From NCBI GenBank assembly GCA_013339765.2, contig CM023449.1, positions 227,351,712 through 227,415,711 of the forward strand: 64,000 nucleotides of DNA, written 5' to 3'. A model generated the notes under the pieces. The model was not told the origin of the DNA. It made no database searches and saw nothing but the letters and a program-made list of their open reading frames with translations. Below are positions 35,259 to 46,237 of the stretch, piece after piece. The position numbers and the translations under genes are program-made. This DNA is from Haemaphysalis longicornis (Eukaryota; Arthropoda; Arachnida; Ixodida; Ixodidae). Within the stretch, counting starts at the first letter, position 1, and each line of letters opens with the position of its first letter.

Positions 35259-35261
<3 letters not shown>

Positions 35262-36187
35262 GGGGTACGGTTGGATAGCACCAACAAGGCGTTATTTGTG
35301 GTTACAAAAAGTACAAACAGCGGATTAGAACCAGACTCGGAGGATATACATTGGATTTTATTACCGAACAAAGAAATAAAGTTAATAAAGAAAATGTGAA
35401 AAGTTACTGTCACTTTGTAAAGAGTGGCCAGTCTCGCTGCTTGAGGGTTCTCAACTCACGCCAACTCATCACCAGCACACTATACAATACATTCACATAC
35501 ATAGAACTGCACTCCGTCAATCTTCCTTGAATAGCAGCTGCAGACGCCTCGGGTTTTTCTGGGCAAATTGCGAGATGACATGTGTGATGAAGTCTGTTGA
35601 AATGGCTCACGCAATAAAGATACTACTCGCCTCCCTGGCTTTCAATGCAGTACAGGCGTACAAGAGTTTTGAGGGACTGATTTATAGGTTTTGTTTTGGG
35701 ACTTGGGTGGTGCCGACATTTCGCAATTTCGAAGGAAAGGGTGTACAAGGTGATCGGACGGCACGGGAGGATGTTACACTCTCCCTACTAGGTGTAGCGG
35801 TGAAGATTTTTTGCTAGATATAGCTGAAACTTTGTCTGAAAACTGAAGTTCTTGCGGTTCGACTTTATAAATCTAGAGTTTAGAAAAAAAAACTAAAAAA
35901 AAAAACGTCAAAACTTTCAGAATTGTTCGCTATCTTTAACAGCCAGCACAGGCAGTCTGTTTCACTGCCGACACATGTCCGGCAATGTTAGTCAGTGTCT
36001 AAAGTGTAATGTTGACCGCAGTCACGGATACGCAGCACCTGAGTGTGCTAATCATTTGAGTAGCGTGGATTGTTGCGCTAGTTGGTTCACGTACATAATT
36101 AAAAAAACTTTTCTCTAAAGGACGGGACAAAGGAGAGAACTTCGGTGTCGTTCTCTCCTCTTTTCCGTCCTTCAGGGCAAAGTTATT
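35259..36187. other. No recognisable gene
   Basis: Short frames only. A near-inverted pair, AGGACGGGACAAAGGAGAGAA (36119 on) and TTCTCTCCTCTTTTCCGTCCT (36154 on), forms a hairpin at about 36119-36175. Confidence 0.4.
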
Positions 36188-36191
36188 TTAA

Positions 36192-37869
36192 AGGGACACT
36201 GAAGTGAATTTGTCAAGCTCCCGTTTTTGCTTGCACTGCGTAGACTGGCTCAAATTAGCACACTTTTCATCGTTTATCCGGTTGACAAATCGGTAATTAT
36301 TTTACAAAGCGCGAAAGAAGAAAAACTACCATGCGCGGTTTGCGGCGGCCGCACCAACTAAGGCTGTGACGTTGAGAGGAGGGGCGCCGTGATTGGACGA
36401 TGCCCAAGGTTAGCAATCACACAAGTTTCGGTTTCGGTTTCGGTTCTGTAAAACATAACCAATGGCTTTGTTGGATGGGCATTCTCAATATCTCAGTAGT
36501 CATCGTACCGCGCTTCTGCCATGCTGTCGGCTGTAAAATGCGTAAGATAAGCCTCCCAGGACGGCTTGGAATCGTAGCATTCACTACCCGAGGCCTACGC
36601 AGTGCATGAACGCCCTCCGCGTCCCCGCAGACGCTCAAATGCCATGCGCTTTTCCCCCATATTTGGAGCTTGCCGCACTCATGCCTGTATCGTAAAAAGC
36701 GTGCTCGCACCAGGCCAAGGGTCTGTTGATTCTGGCCTGTGCCCACTGCCTGCAAGTAGTCGGTGCTTATGGCAACAGCACGCCAACGAGAACTCGCTAG
36801 CGCGCCAGTGCCAGCCTGCGCGCGTTTTGTGAACTAGTTCGTGTAGCCATGAACGTTGCGGCCCCAAAAAAGGTGAACTCAATATAGAAAACATCGGCGG
36901 AAAACAAAAAAGTTAACTTACAAAAAAAAAAAAGCACGTACCCGCGGGGATTCGAACTCGTGACTCGCAAAACATTTGGAGTGAAATCCCAGCGCCCCAG
37001 ACTGCTAGGCCACGGAGCGGGATGCGAATGCATTGCTAATATAGGGTATATATTGTACAACCGGTTTACACTTTTATTTAGTTTTGGCATTTCAAGCCGC
37101 TTAGGTGACTATTTGTTGTACTGCGATCGTGCAGTAAGCGTCGCCCGAGTTTCCACAGTAGCTCACGTCTAGCAATTGCATTTCGTAGACGGAAAAGCGA
37201 TCGCAGATGCGTAGTCGTGCTGCTGACCGCTGTGCTTGTTCGCCCAGCGCAAAAAAGTGCTTCCCGCGCCCTAGTTTTACGCTGTACGGTAAAAATATCA
37301 GTTGATTTTATTTGCTTAGTACCTATATTGACTTCGCTGACTCTTCTCCCGCCTTCAAGAGGCCTTATATTTTCCTACTGGCGTACCAGTCAGCGAAGCG
37401 TCGCATGTGCAGCGCTTGTGTGAAGCGACCTTGACCTGGAGCTAGATACAGTGTACAAACAAACCAAGTAAAGAAAGGCACATTCTTCCATTCACAAACG
37501 TGTCCTGGCTTCGTTTCAACTAAGCGAACGAATTGCGACCACGCAATTTTTTTTAACCTCCTTGATTGCGACGACCCGCCGGCGGCCGGCGGACGAAACG
37601 CTGGGCCGACTGACTCTGTCGGCCGGGGAGCCGTGCAGTAGCGCAGCCGTGGCGCAGCCAATTGCCAGCTCATCCCCTCCTGACGTCACACGAAAACGCC
37701 ACAGAAAATGGGCGAGCGTAAAGAGAGGAGGACAGCGTTTTCGAATTAGTTTTTCTACTAAATAAAATCGCGTAAACGCGCCTAGAGTGGTCGAAACATG
37801 GCCTGGGGACTCCGGACTACAATTTGCGCTAGTAATCCCGCAATGTTTACATATCACTTCAGTGTCCCT
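36192..37869. mobile_element. TTAA-flanked DNA element, AGGGACACTGAAG ends
   Basis: TTAA at 36188-36191 and 37870-37873 flanks inverted ends AGGGACACTGAAGTGA and TCACTTCAGTGTCCCT. The TTAA target fits piggyBac or Kolobok. It has no transposase in 1,678 bp. The interior holds a tRNA-like segment at 36945-37030. The element ends nine bases before the gypsy LTR. Confidence 0.7.
36945..37030 (-). repeat. tRNA-like sequence (SINE head or degenerate tRNA)
   Basis: On the minus strand, TGGCCTAGCAGTCTGG fits an A box and GAGTTCGAATCC a B box, followed by a T run. The acceptor and T stems pair poorly, so it is not called as a functional tRNA. Confidence 0.4.
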
Positions 37870-37881
37870 TTAATGGGCCAG

Positions 37882-38122
37882 TGAGGTGTTCGCGAGTCGG
37901 GGTCCGAGGCAAAACTGTTTATTGGAGCCAAGCGTACAGTATACGTTGAGAGCGAGTGGGTCTCGAGAGAAGAGAGAGAAGCGAGAACATAAAGAGGGCA
38001 AAGGACCCGAGCGTGCCAGCGGCGGGCTGTAACACGAGACGTGGCGTCGAGGCGCCCGTAGAGTTCACGCAAACGGAGTGGCAGTATGCAGGTTCGGGGC
38101 TGCAGTCTGCGGGTACATAACA
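37882..38122 (-). repeat. Gypsy 3' LTR (241 bp)
   Basis: It reads TGTTATGTACCC to CACCTCA on the minus strand, with an AATAAA near 37920. The same sequence is found in pieces at 43376-43437, 45290-45327 and 45539-45611. Confidence 0.8.
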
Positions 38123-38135
38123 CCCCTCCCCCATT
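38123..38135 (-). other. Polypurine tract
   Basis: AATGGGGGAGGGG directly precedes the 3' LTR on the minus strand, the expected primer for plus-strand DNA synthesis. Confidence 0.75.
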
Positions 38136-38149
38136 GCTAGATAGACACA

Positions 38150-39600
38150 CTACACGTAGTCCTGAAGATGCGAGGGGAACCTACGCTCGCGAGTGGAGCG
38201 GCGGGGAATGTCCGGCACTGAGCGTCCCGGAGAAGTGTCTGGAGATCCGTTGGTGTTATCCGTTTCGGAGCGGCCGTACGCGCTTGCAGGTGCATCGCTA
38301 GATGGGTCTGCATTGGCTGTTGTGTCTGATTCACTGAAGAAATCCGGGAGATGTGCCGCAGGATCAGACCTGTGGCCTTGGAATTCGGGTAGGTTGTGGT
38401 TTCGCTTTCGAAGGTGGTCCACATGTCTTCGCCAAAGCACACCATCTGAAAGGCGGACTTCATAGGAAAGAGGTCCTTTTCTTGAACAAACGATAGCGGG
38501 AAGCCATCGTGGTCCGGAGGAAAAGTTTCTGGCGAACACGGAGTCACTCGGTGAAAAAGTGCGAGTTGTTCGGACGGAGCTCTTCTGTCTGGGTTGATCC
38601 TGATCGGTATTGATGCCTTCCTGGGAATCAGGGTGCAAGCAATCGAGAGCGGACTTGAGCTGGCGACAGAAAAGTAACTCGGCTGGGCTCTTTCCTGTAG
38701 CTGTGCATGGTAGCATGTGTTGTTGAAACAGGAAGCGAGTGAGAGAGAGTTCAACGTCCTTTCCCTTCAACTTCTTCAGAGATTTCTTGGTCTCTTGAAC
38801 AAAACGTTCCGCTTGTCCGTTTGAAGAAGGGTGGTACGGGGCTACCAAAGCTTGGCGTATCCTGTTTCTTGCTAGGAACTGTCGAAATTCGGCAGATGTA
38901 AATGCAGAACCATTGTCAGAGACGACAACGTCTGGAAGTCCATGCGTAGCGAACAGCTTCCTTAGCTCAGGGATTACATTGGCTGCTGAAGTATTCGATA
39001 CAATGATGACTTCGAGCCATTTCGAGTACGAGTCGACGACTATGAGGAATAGCTTGCCTTGAAACGGTCCGGCGAAATCGACATGAAGCCTGGACCATGG
39101 CCTCGTAGCTTGTTCCCAAGGGTGGATTGCAGCGCGGGGCGGAGCATTTCTCGACTCTTGGCATACTTGACAGGAGCGAACTAGGCACTCAATGGCGCTG
39201 TCAAGCTTAGGCCACCAAACGTAGCCTCGTGCGAGTCCTTTCATGCGTACAATTCCTGGGTGCGATGAATGCAGCAGCTGGAGTACTTCGGCGCGAAGTG
39301 CAGGTGGAATCACCACACGACAGCCCCACAATATGCAATCGCGGTAGCTGGACAATTCGTCGCGGCGCACGAAGTAGGGTCGAAACTGGTCGTCGACTTT
39401 CTCTGGCCACCCAGTGCGGATCCATTTGAGCACTCGAGAGAGCACAGGATCTTTCTTCGTCAACTGAGCGATCTTCGCTGCGTCTGCGAAAGCCTCTGGT
39501 GGGTTTTCGAGCAGCAGGACGTCTCCCATAACCGGACTCTCAGCATCCGTTGACGGAAGCGGCAGGCGGCTGAACAAATCCGCATTGCCCATTTGTCGTC
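38150..39600 (-). pseudogene. Gypsy integrase and pol C-terminus
   Basis: An open frame of about 480 codons ends at TAG near 38150. It holds an HHCC zinc region (HSSHPG... CQVC) at about residues 115-155, then the DDE core: HVDFAGPF, VSDNGSAFTS and NGQAERF, with the usual spacing of about 35 residues between the second Asp and Glu. A C-terminal Ser/Pro/Asp-rich segment follows. Function by family: insertion of the element's DNA. The frame itself is intact, but it is separated from RNase H by a frameshift with a short deletion near 39600. Confidence 0.85.
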
Positions 39601-40484
39601 CTGAGCAAGCAGAAGGTTCCAACGAAGCATTCGCGGTGAAAGCACGTTAGGCATTGGGCGGCTGTGGTGCAGAAGACCTAGGAGCGGCTTGTGATCTGTG
39701 TACACCTTGAAATGTCTCCCATAGAGAAAGTGGTGGAACTTCTTGATCCCAGAAATGACGGCCAAAGCCTCTCGATCCGTTTGGGAGTAGTTCCGTTCAG
39801 TCGTAGTCAGAGTACGGGAACCAAATGCAATAGGTGCTTCTTGTCCAGATGAGTCTTCATGGCTAAGGAAAAATCCTATTTCATAGGGAGATGCATCGCA
39901 GGCAAGCGTGAGCGGCTTGTGCAAGTCGTAGTGTACCAAAACATTCGATGCTTGTACGAGCTCTTTGGCGCGCTTAAAAGCGTTGGTTTCTTCTTGGCGC
40001 CATCTCCAGGGTTGATTCTTTTCGAGGAGACGATGAAGTGGTTCAAGAATATGCGCAGCACCACGCAGGAACCTGTTGTAAAAATTCAACAGTTCGAGGA
40101 AAGACTGTAGTTGCTGTTTGTTCTCAGGCTGCGGTGCATTCTTGAGAGCCTCAACCTTCTCTTCCGTTGGGTGAATACCAGTTGCGTCTATGCGATATCC
40201 AAGGAAGGTCACTTCCGACGTCCCAAAAGTGCATTTATCTTGGTTGAGACGTATGTTGTCATCCTTGATGCGTTTCAGCACGGATCGCAGGCGTTCGTTG
40301 TGCTCTTTAGCATCTCGGCCTCCAACAATGATATCGTCGAGGTAGACGTGAACTCCTGGAAGCCCAACAAGGAGTTCTTCCATGTAGCGCTGGAATATGG
40401 CTACGGCAGTTGACACTCCGAATGGTAGGCGAGTGACTCTGAACAGTCCTCGGTGAGTGTTCACTGTGAGAAGGTCAGCTGTTT
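39600..40484 (-). pseudogene. Gypsy reverse transcriptase C-half and RNase H
   Basis: It contains RLPFGVS, the catalytic YLDDIIV, FLGYRID, FLELLNFYNRF, and RNase H motifs LACDASPYEIG, AFGSRTLTTTERNYSQTDREALA and YTDHKPLLGLL. It is separated from the upstream RT part by a frameshift at about 40485, and from integrase by loss of sequence after RWNLLLAQD near 39600. Confidence 0.85.
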
Positions 40485-40490
40485 CGTCGT

Positions 40491-41727
40491 CTATACAGCG
40501 AGCTGCTGGTATGCTTGGTTTAGGTCAAGCTGTGAGAAGACTGTGCTTCCAGCAAGGTTTGAGAAAAGCTGGTCTGCTGTTGGAAGCGGATAAGTCTCAG
40601 ACTTGATCGCTTGATTCACAGTGCTCTTGTAGTCTCCACACATTCTGATCTTGCCATTCTTCTTGACGACTCCGAGAACGGGAGTAGCCCAGCGTGATGA
40701 ACGCACCGGCTGGTAGACACCTTCCTGAACGAGGGCGTCAATGGCATCGTCTGCTCGCGATTGGAGAGCCACGGGGATTTGTCGAGCTTTTCGGAACACT
40801 GGAGTAGCTCCCGCGTTGACCTCTATGCGCACAGGAGGCCCCTTGCTCTTTCCCAGTCCTTCAGCGAAAACCTCGGGGAATTCAGAGATTGCTGTTGACC
40901 TGGTAAGTGGAGCTTCGCTTCCGGGAACGTAGTTTATTCCGCAGAGTGAGATCCCCAAAGCAGGAAACCAGTCTCTTCCCAGCAGGCTAGTGCCAGATCC
41001 ACGCACAACAAAGAGGCGAAGGCGGGCGCACTTTGCTTTGTGCGAGACTGTCACTTCCAGGAATCCCAGAATCGCTAGGTGCTCTTTTGTGTAAGAACGA
41101 AGTTGCAGAGAACTGGGGTGAATCTCTTGCCTTGGTAGACCAAGCTTATCCATGGTTCTCTCACTGATGATGCTGCAGGCAGCTCCGGAATCGACTTCCA
41201 TGGACAGTGGCATATTGTTGATGCGCACGTCCACACAGAAGGCAGGCGAAGTTCGGTTCACTATGGCGGACTTGGGCGTTCCATTCGTAGGCTCGTCGGA
41301 GTACGAATCAGCAGCAGTGACAGGGTTGACGTCCTCAACTGGGTCACAGGACTCCGAAACGTGGTGGTTGCGTCCACGATGTTGCGACTTTTTCTTGTGT
41401 CCCTTGCGATGACCGGATTTTGAAGCTTGCTTTTCTTTTGCTGCTTTCTTCCGACACGCTTTCTCGAGATGCCCCTCGTAGCCGCAGAAGTGGCAGACAG
41501 CTGAACGGTATGAGCAAGTTTGTGCGTCATGCTCACCAGTACAACGCCAACACGGTTGCTTAGGAGAAGCGGGTCCTTTTGCACCGTGGCGCTTACCGCT
41601 GTTTTGTAGTTGGTTGGCATCAACCACAGAGTTAGCCTTTGAGCGTCGCAGTTCTTCAGTCTTGGCGGCTGCTTCCTCCGCTGCACGAGCCAGTAAGATG
41701 GCCTTGGTCAGCTTGTCGCGAAATTCA
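40491..41727 (-). pseudogene. Gypsy gag C-terminus, CCHC, protease and RT N-half
   Basis: A Glu/Ala-rich gag tail is followed by CWRCTGEHDAQTC and CHFCGYEGHLEKAC zinc knuckles. The aspartic protease has MEVDSGAACSII and LLGRDWF. RT fingers follow: RSSRWATPVLGVVKKNGKIR, MCGDY and VFSQLDLNQAY. The apparent N-terminus from 41822 comes from the inserted sequence, not from gag. The frame ends at a TAG at 40491. Confidence 0.85.
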
Positions 41728-42764
41728 TGTCCCTCCTTGACGGGTTTTCTTGCCGCTCGCCATTTCTTGCCGTTCGCCGAGAGGGGCCGTACCGCAAAGC
41801 GAAGGAATGTTCTCGCCGCCATTGTCGCACCCGGGTCGGCTGGCCATGTGTTTCGGGGAGAGAGGTGGGCGAGAGTGCCGCGGCCTACTGAAGGCTGCGC
41901 CCCGGGAATTCTCGGAAGACGCGCGGCCCGGTGGACTGTGTGCGTGGTGCAGTGCGGGGTTTCCGAGGAGAATGGGCTGAGAACTGGTGGTGGCCGGACG
42001 TACGGCCGGGACGCGGCGTCGGCCTTGAGGGCTGTGCTGGGGAGGCCGAGCGACGACGGCGGTGAACTTCGGGCCCCCGAAGATTCCTCAAGGAGGCGAC
42101 AGTGCGCGGCCGGAGTTCACCCAAATTGCGTCGCTGATCAGCGGTGCCCCACCACAGACGACCGACAGCCTCCGTCACCCCGGCGAGACCATCAGCCGGA
42201 CCGCAGCTAAGATGTTCTCCCCTTCTCCACCTTTCCTCGGACTCTTCCTGTTCATCTTCTGTGTTGTATTTCCCTAAGCGGACTGCACGGGCTTATCCGC
42301 CTCCTTCAGTGCACCACGCGGTATGTGTTTCTAGCGGGCCTATTGTTAGTAGTTGGGGGAAGCCTCCAACCCCGCCTATTGTATACTCTACTGTCCCCTT
42401 CATTTACTGTCGTCTTCTCCTCGGACTCGTAACGGCGTGTACTTTTTCTTTCATTGTGATTAATGTACTTCGTGTCAGTGTCTTGGCAGCTCTGACCCCA
42501 ACGGGGTGTCAACTGCATTGTTTTATTAACTCGTCAAAACTCCTGTCTGTCTGTTTCGAATTTCCTGTGAATGTGAAGTAAATGTCCGTTGTTTTGAAAC
42601 TGTTTTCCCGTGCCCCGTCTCGTGCCTCACGCCAGCGGCCAATCAGGCGTGGACCTATCGCCGGTTAGCAGGTCCGAACCACATTCTCGAATTCGCACGT
42701 AAGGGGGAGTTGTTTGTCGCTCCTCCCGTCCGAGACATCGGCCACTAAATTATTACCTCGCTCA
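41728..42764. mobile_element. 1,037-bp insertion in gag, candidate solo LTR
   Basis: Sequence starting TGTCCCTCC and ending CCTCGCTCA (TG...CA) splits gag. Flanks ATTCA (41723-41727) and ATTCT (42765-42769) fit a 5-bp duplication with one mismatch. Its length suits a BEL/Pao or gypsy LTR. It has no internal coding that I accept; the long plus frame at 41614-42210 is composition-driven. Confidence 0.5.
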
Positions 42765-43246
42765 ATTCTGTGACACAGCTTAAGGTCTGGTTCGGCGAGG
42801 AGACGCCTCTGAATTGTCTCGTCGCGAAGGCCACAAACCAGGCGATCACACAGAAGACGATCCAACCAGTCCTCAAAGTCACAGTAGCGAGCCAACTGTC
42901 GAAGCGCTGCAAGGAAATCTTGCACGGATTCACCAGGGAGCTGGTCGCGCTTGTTGAACCTGAAGCGTTCCATCGTGACATTCGGCTTTCCGATGAAATG
43001 TCCGTTTAGCTTCGCGATGATGTCCTTGAACGGCGTTTCTGACGGTGCCTTAGGTGCGCAAAGCGAGCGCAGCAGAGCATACGCGTCGACACCGCATACA
43101 CTGCACAGCAAAGCGCGCTTCTTGTCGTCCGACGTAATGTCGTGCGCTTGGAAGAAGAATTCCAGGCGTTCCAGGTAGACAGGCCAGAAAGAAGGCTCGG
43201 CCGGAGAGAATTCGCCGATGGTGGCTGGAGGCAGCATGGTTGCCAT
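42765..43246 (-). pseudogene. Gypsy gag, N-terminal part
   Basis: ATG at 43246. About 160 codons show the retrotransposon gag capsid pattern: FWPVYLERLEFFFQAHDI, KRALLCSVCG, GESVQDFLAALRQLARYC and LVCGLRDETIQRRLL. Function by family: structural particle protein. Truncated by the 41728-42764 insertion; the downstream gag piece is one base out of register. Confidence 0.8.
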
Positions 43247-43354
43247 TGTCGACGGCTGGTGCTTGAAGAGCGGGGCTCTTGGGCGCTGGAGCGGATCCAG
43301 GGAGTTTTGCTAACGCAGTCAGAGCGGGCTGAAGCTGCGTGATTGGGACCGCGG

Positions 43355-43375
43355 CGATCCCATCCTCGTCGCCAG
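43355..43375 (-). other. Presumed primer-binding region
   Basis: Just inside the 5' LTR, the minus strand reads CTGGCGACGAGGATGGG. Its position fits a primer-binding site; I could not assign the tRNA. Confidence 0.5.
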
Positions 43376-43437
43376 TGAGGTGTTCGCGAGTCGGGGTCCG
43401 AGGCAAAACTGTTTATTGGAGCCAAGCGTACAGTATA
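43376..43437 (-). repeat. Gypsy 5' LTR, inner fragment
   Basis: Matches 37882-37943 and breaks off at TATA, where the element at 43448-45289 begins. The LTR resumes at 45290. Confidence 0.8.
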
Positions 43438-43447
43438 GGATGGTATA

Positions 43448-45289
43448 GGCCTCCTGCGCTGGAGTTTTGGCGACATGCAGCGCCCCTAGCGGCCAACGCC
43501 TCTGGGTAGTACAAAAGCAGACGACCCTCGCCGCCCTCCATGTGTTTTCAATTACAAGCCAGAGTGAAAGTTGGTTGTGGCGCTTTGTGGCGAGTTTAAA
43601 TGACTGCATATTGTATGAAATAGCCTTAAAGTGTTGCAGAGGCTAAACAAAATAATATCCGCTAAAGAAGCCGATTTGTCGGCTTTCTTTAGCGAGCTTT
43701 CGGGATGGTCGCGCGTGGGACAGTATCGCCAGGTCGGGTGGTTTTAACTGTTTCACGACAGTTACAGTTTTCTTCTTGCGTTGCGTGCGGTCGACAAAGG
43801 AAAGTTCACGAGTATATAAACACGGAACGCTGCTCATCCTAATATCCTGAGGTAACCGCAAAAGGTTGCTTCAAGCGGGAGCATGCAAGCGAACGCAAGA
43901 ATTGCGCAGCCGACTCAGCTGACACAGCTGGCCTGGCACCGCCTTTGAAACGAGTGGGCAAATTTGTTTTCGTAGTTTTCGCAAACTAATGATTCTTGCG
44001 TAACGTTTTACGCCGCACGATTTACGAACTGGAGGGTACAGGTATACTAGCGAGTAGGTGGGGCAATAGCGCCAAATAACAAATTAAGCGCTATTAAAGG
44101 ACGCAAAACATGCACCAATCACACTCGCCGCTGCCTGCAGAGATGTGTACTTCTATAACACACAGTAACACAGCATAACATAACCAGCCTCATACACGGC
44201 GCGGGGCCCCGAATATTTACATACGATTCATCACTGACTGTGTGGTTTTCTAGTGCAGGGGTCGTCGAATCCATGAACGCCGACACGCCAGTTTTGACTT
44301 CAAATGGAGTTAGACAGCGAGGCAAGAACAGAGAATTGGCGTCTCCAGTGAATTGCACCCCCATCTTCACACTTCGCCAGATTATTGTCAAATATTATTA
44401 GAAATTCGCTGATTTTTTCTCTTTGCATTCAAAGCCCCCCTCCTCCCCCCCCCCCCCCCTCCGATTTGCCGTCCAGCCCTCCGCCGTGTCGGCCTGCATG
44501 GAAACTCGGTGCCGTTGCTGACCCTCATTCTAGGCTATTAAGTGCGAACTGGGAATGTATGCTGCAAGAGCGTAATTAGTAAAGCGAGAGCAAACAAGGA
44601 AAAGCGAGCGGCCTCTTAGTTCGCGCCCGACCACTTTGTATTACGGCCACTAATTTCGGTAATCGCAAAACAGATTTCACGCTTCTGACGGGTCGCGGCA
44701 ATTAGTCACTTGAGACACAGCAACAAAAACGGCCAAGCTAACGCTGCACCGTGTATACGTAACGGCGACGCAAACGAGCACTGTTAATGAAAGTGGCACG
44801 CTAGTGGTGCAGGTACGCAAAAGAGCGGCGGCACGCGCAGCAAAGGGGCGAGCCTGCGGTCCGCTGGAATCGCTGGCTTTTTAAAGCGCGATCATCAACC
44901 GATTGCGTCACTCGTCTTGGCTGTTTTTGAGAAGTCCTGTCACCTAGAGTATAGTTTAAACTAGAAATTTCACTTAAAAGTTTCACTTGGTACGACCATC
45001 GATCGGTGAACCTGCGAGTAGCAGACGCCGTCACGGTCCCGGCACTTTCGTTGGCGCTGTAAACGTGTTAAGCGCTGCAAAGCTTTTTCCCCTAATGCCA
45101 AGTTGATCGCTGAAATAGATCGGACGCGTCGGGAATGAACTGGTGACCACGTCGCAATATAATCGGGAGCGTCGAGCTCATTTTGCTTCTGTCAACACGG
45201 GATCCTATGGGACCCACGCAGCTTTGTACTACCCGGAAGTACTGCCCGGAAGCCGCTTGCGCAGCGCCCCCTGGGCAGCGCAGGAGGCC
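43448..45289. mobile_element. TATA-flanked element with GGCCTCCTGCGCTG inverted ends
   Basis: GGCCTCCTGCGCTG at the left is inverted at the right (CAGCGCAGGAGGCC), with a further inverted GGGTAGTACAAA block inside each end. TATA precedes at 43444-43447 and follows at 45290-45293. The LTR reads through if the block is removed, apart from 10 extra bases (43434-43443). No transposase is recognised in 1.84 kb; a 15-C tract lies at 44445-44459. Superfamily unknown. Confidence 0.6.
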
Positions 45290-45611
45290 TATACGTTGAG
45301 AGCGAGTGGGTCTCGAGAGAAGAGAGAGAGAGAGAGAGAAACAACATCTTTATTGGCCTGCGTTCAGGCCCCCGTTGTAGGGGCAAACCTACTGCCTATT
45401 ACCTCGCACCCCCCTCGCGGGAGATGGAGGCGTCGGTTTCGGCCGCTGGCTTTCGATGGCCGCGAGCGCGAGCTGGACAGCCATCTTCTGTAACCCACAG
45501 TCCGCACTCATGATCGCGCACTCAATGCGCGGTGGAAGCAAGAGAGAGAAGCGAGAACATAAAGAGGGCAAAGACCCGAGCGTGCCAGCGGCGGGCTGTA
45601 ACACGAGACGT
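45290..45611 (-). repeat. Gypsy 5' LTR, outer fragments
   Basis: 45290-45327 and 45539-45611 match 37940-37978 and 37975-38048 of the 3' LTR. The gap between holds a LINE tail. The final 74 bp of the LTR is missing; LINE sequence begins at 45612. Confidence 0.75.
45328..45538 (-). mobile_element. LINE 3' tail inserted in the LTR
   Basis: On the minus strand a short ORF end is followed by AATAAAGATGTTG and a (TC)n tail, facing the GA-rich run of the LTR. It is about 210 bp, a strongly 5'-truncated insertion. Confidence 0.6.
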
Positions 45612-45935
45612 GGCGTACACGTATCCCAACCCAACACCGATGCACCTTATGTTTCCAAATCAGCACGAAGCCCAATGCAAATTCTGTACGCAATCAGGAA
45701 CACTTAGGCACATTATCCTTGAATGCACCCAGAACCCTGATTTGCCACCTCCACCCCTTCCCCGTTCCCCCGAGCAGTGGGAGACGCTGCTGTCCAGCTC
45801 CCTCTTTTGCGATCAGCTCCTGCTGGTTGAGAGAGCGGTAGCATCAAGGACAGCACATGGCTACCTGTAAGAAGGCTCCACTTCCACTAAGCTCTATCTG
45901 CCAAATAAAAAAAGTTTTCTCTCTCTCTCTCCGTA
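45612..45935 (+). mobile_element. LINE 3' end with ORF2 tail
   Basis: About 86 codons with CKFCTQSGTLRHIILEC, the zinc motif of I-type LINE ORF2 tails, end in HGYL and a TAA at 45868-45870. AAATAAAAAAAG and a (TC)n run follow, like the tail at 45328-45538. 5'-truncated. Confidence 0.7.
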
Positions 45936-46145
45936 GTCCCTTCGATCACTTTGCAGTTCCACAGCATGTGCGCCATGGTCGCCCGGCCCTTGCCGCACAC
46001 CGCGCACACATCACTCGCGTACACATCAGGGCACACGTGTTTTGCAACCACCGGTGTCCACACCGCTCGGGTCTGTAGTTGACGTAGCGTCGTCGCCTCC
46101 TGCCTCGTGAGTTTTCGGTGGGGCGGCGGGGTACACTCGCCTGCC
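45936..46145 (-). pseudogene. LINE ORF2 C-terminal fragment
   Basis: A minus frame contains LTRQEATTLRQLQTRAVW and CAVCGKG..TMAHMLWNC, the post-RNase H zinc motif of I-type LINEs. It is tail-to-tail with the preceding LINE end. Confidence 0.6.
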
Positions 46146-46237
46146 CAACGTTACTAGTAACGTTGCGCCTGCCCTCCCGGTACCACTCCGCCCGCAAGCG
46201 GCTTGCGTTGCTCTGGTCGGCTCGGGTGTTGGAAACT

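Larger units (their letters stand above)
37882..45611 (-). mobile_element. Ty3/gypsy LTR retrotransposon with nested insertions
   Basis: Order on the minus strand: 5' LTR (split), primer-binding region, gag, CCHC and protease, RT, RNase H, integrase, polypurine tract, 3' LTR. The pol order RT-RH-IN is diagnostic of Ty3/gypsy. Frameshifts at about 40485 and 39600, an insertion in gag (41728-42764) and others in the 5' LTR (43438-45289 and 45328-45538) make it dead. The outer end of the 5' LTR is lost at 45611. Confidence 0.85.

Noticed and set aside
36945..37030. Functional tRNA gene on the minus strand
   Set aside because: A and B boxes are present, but acceptor and T stems pair poorly; kept only as a tRNA-like repeat.
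41614..42210. 198-codon plus-strand frame across the gag insertion
   Set aside because: It crosses the boundary between gag (antisense) and the inserted block; GC-rich and without a domain.
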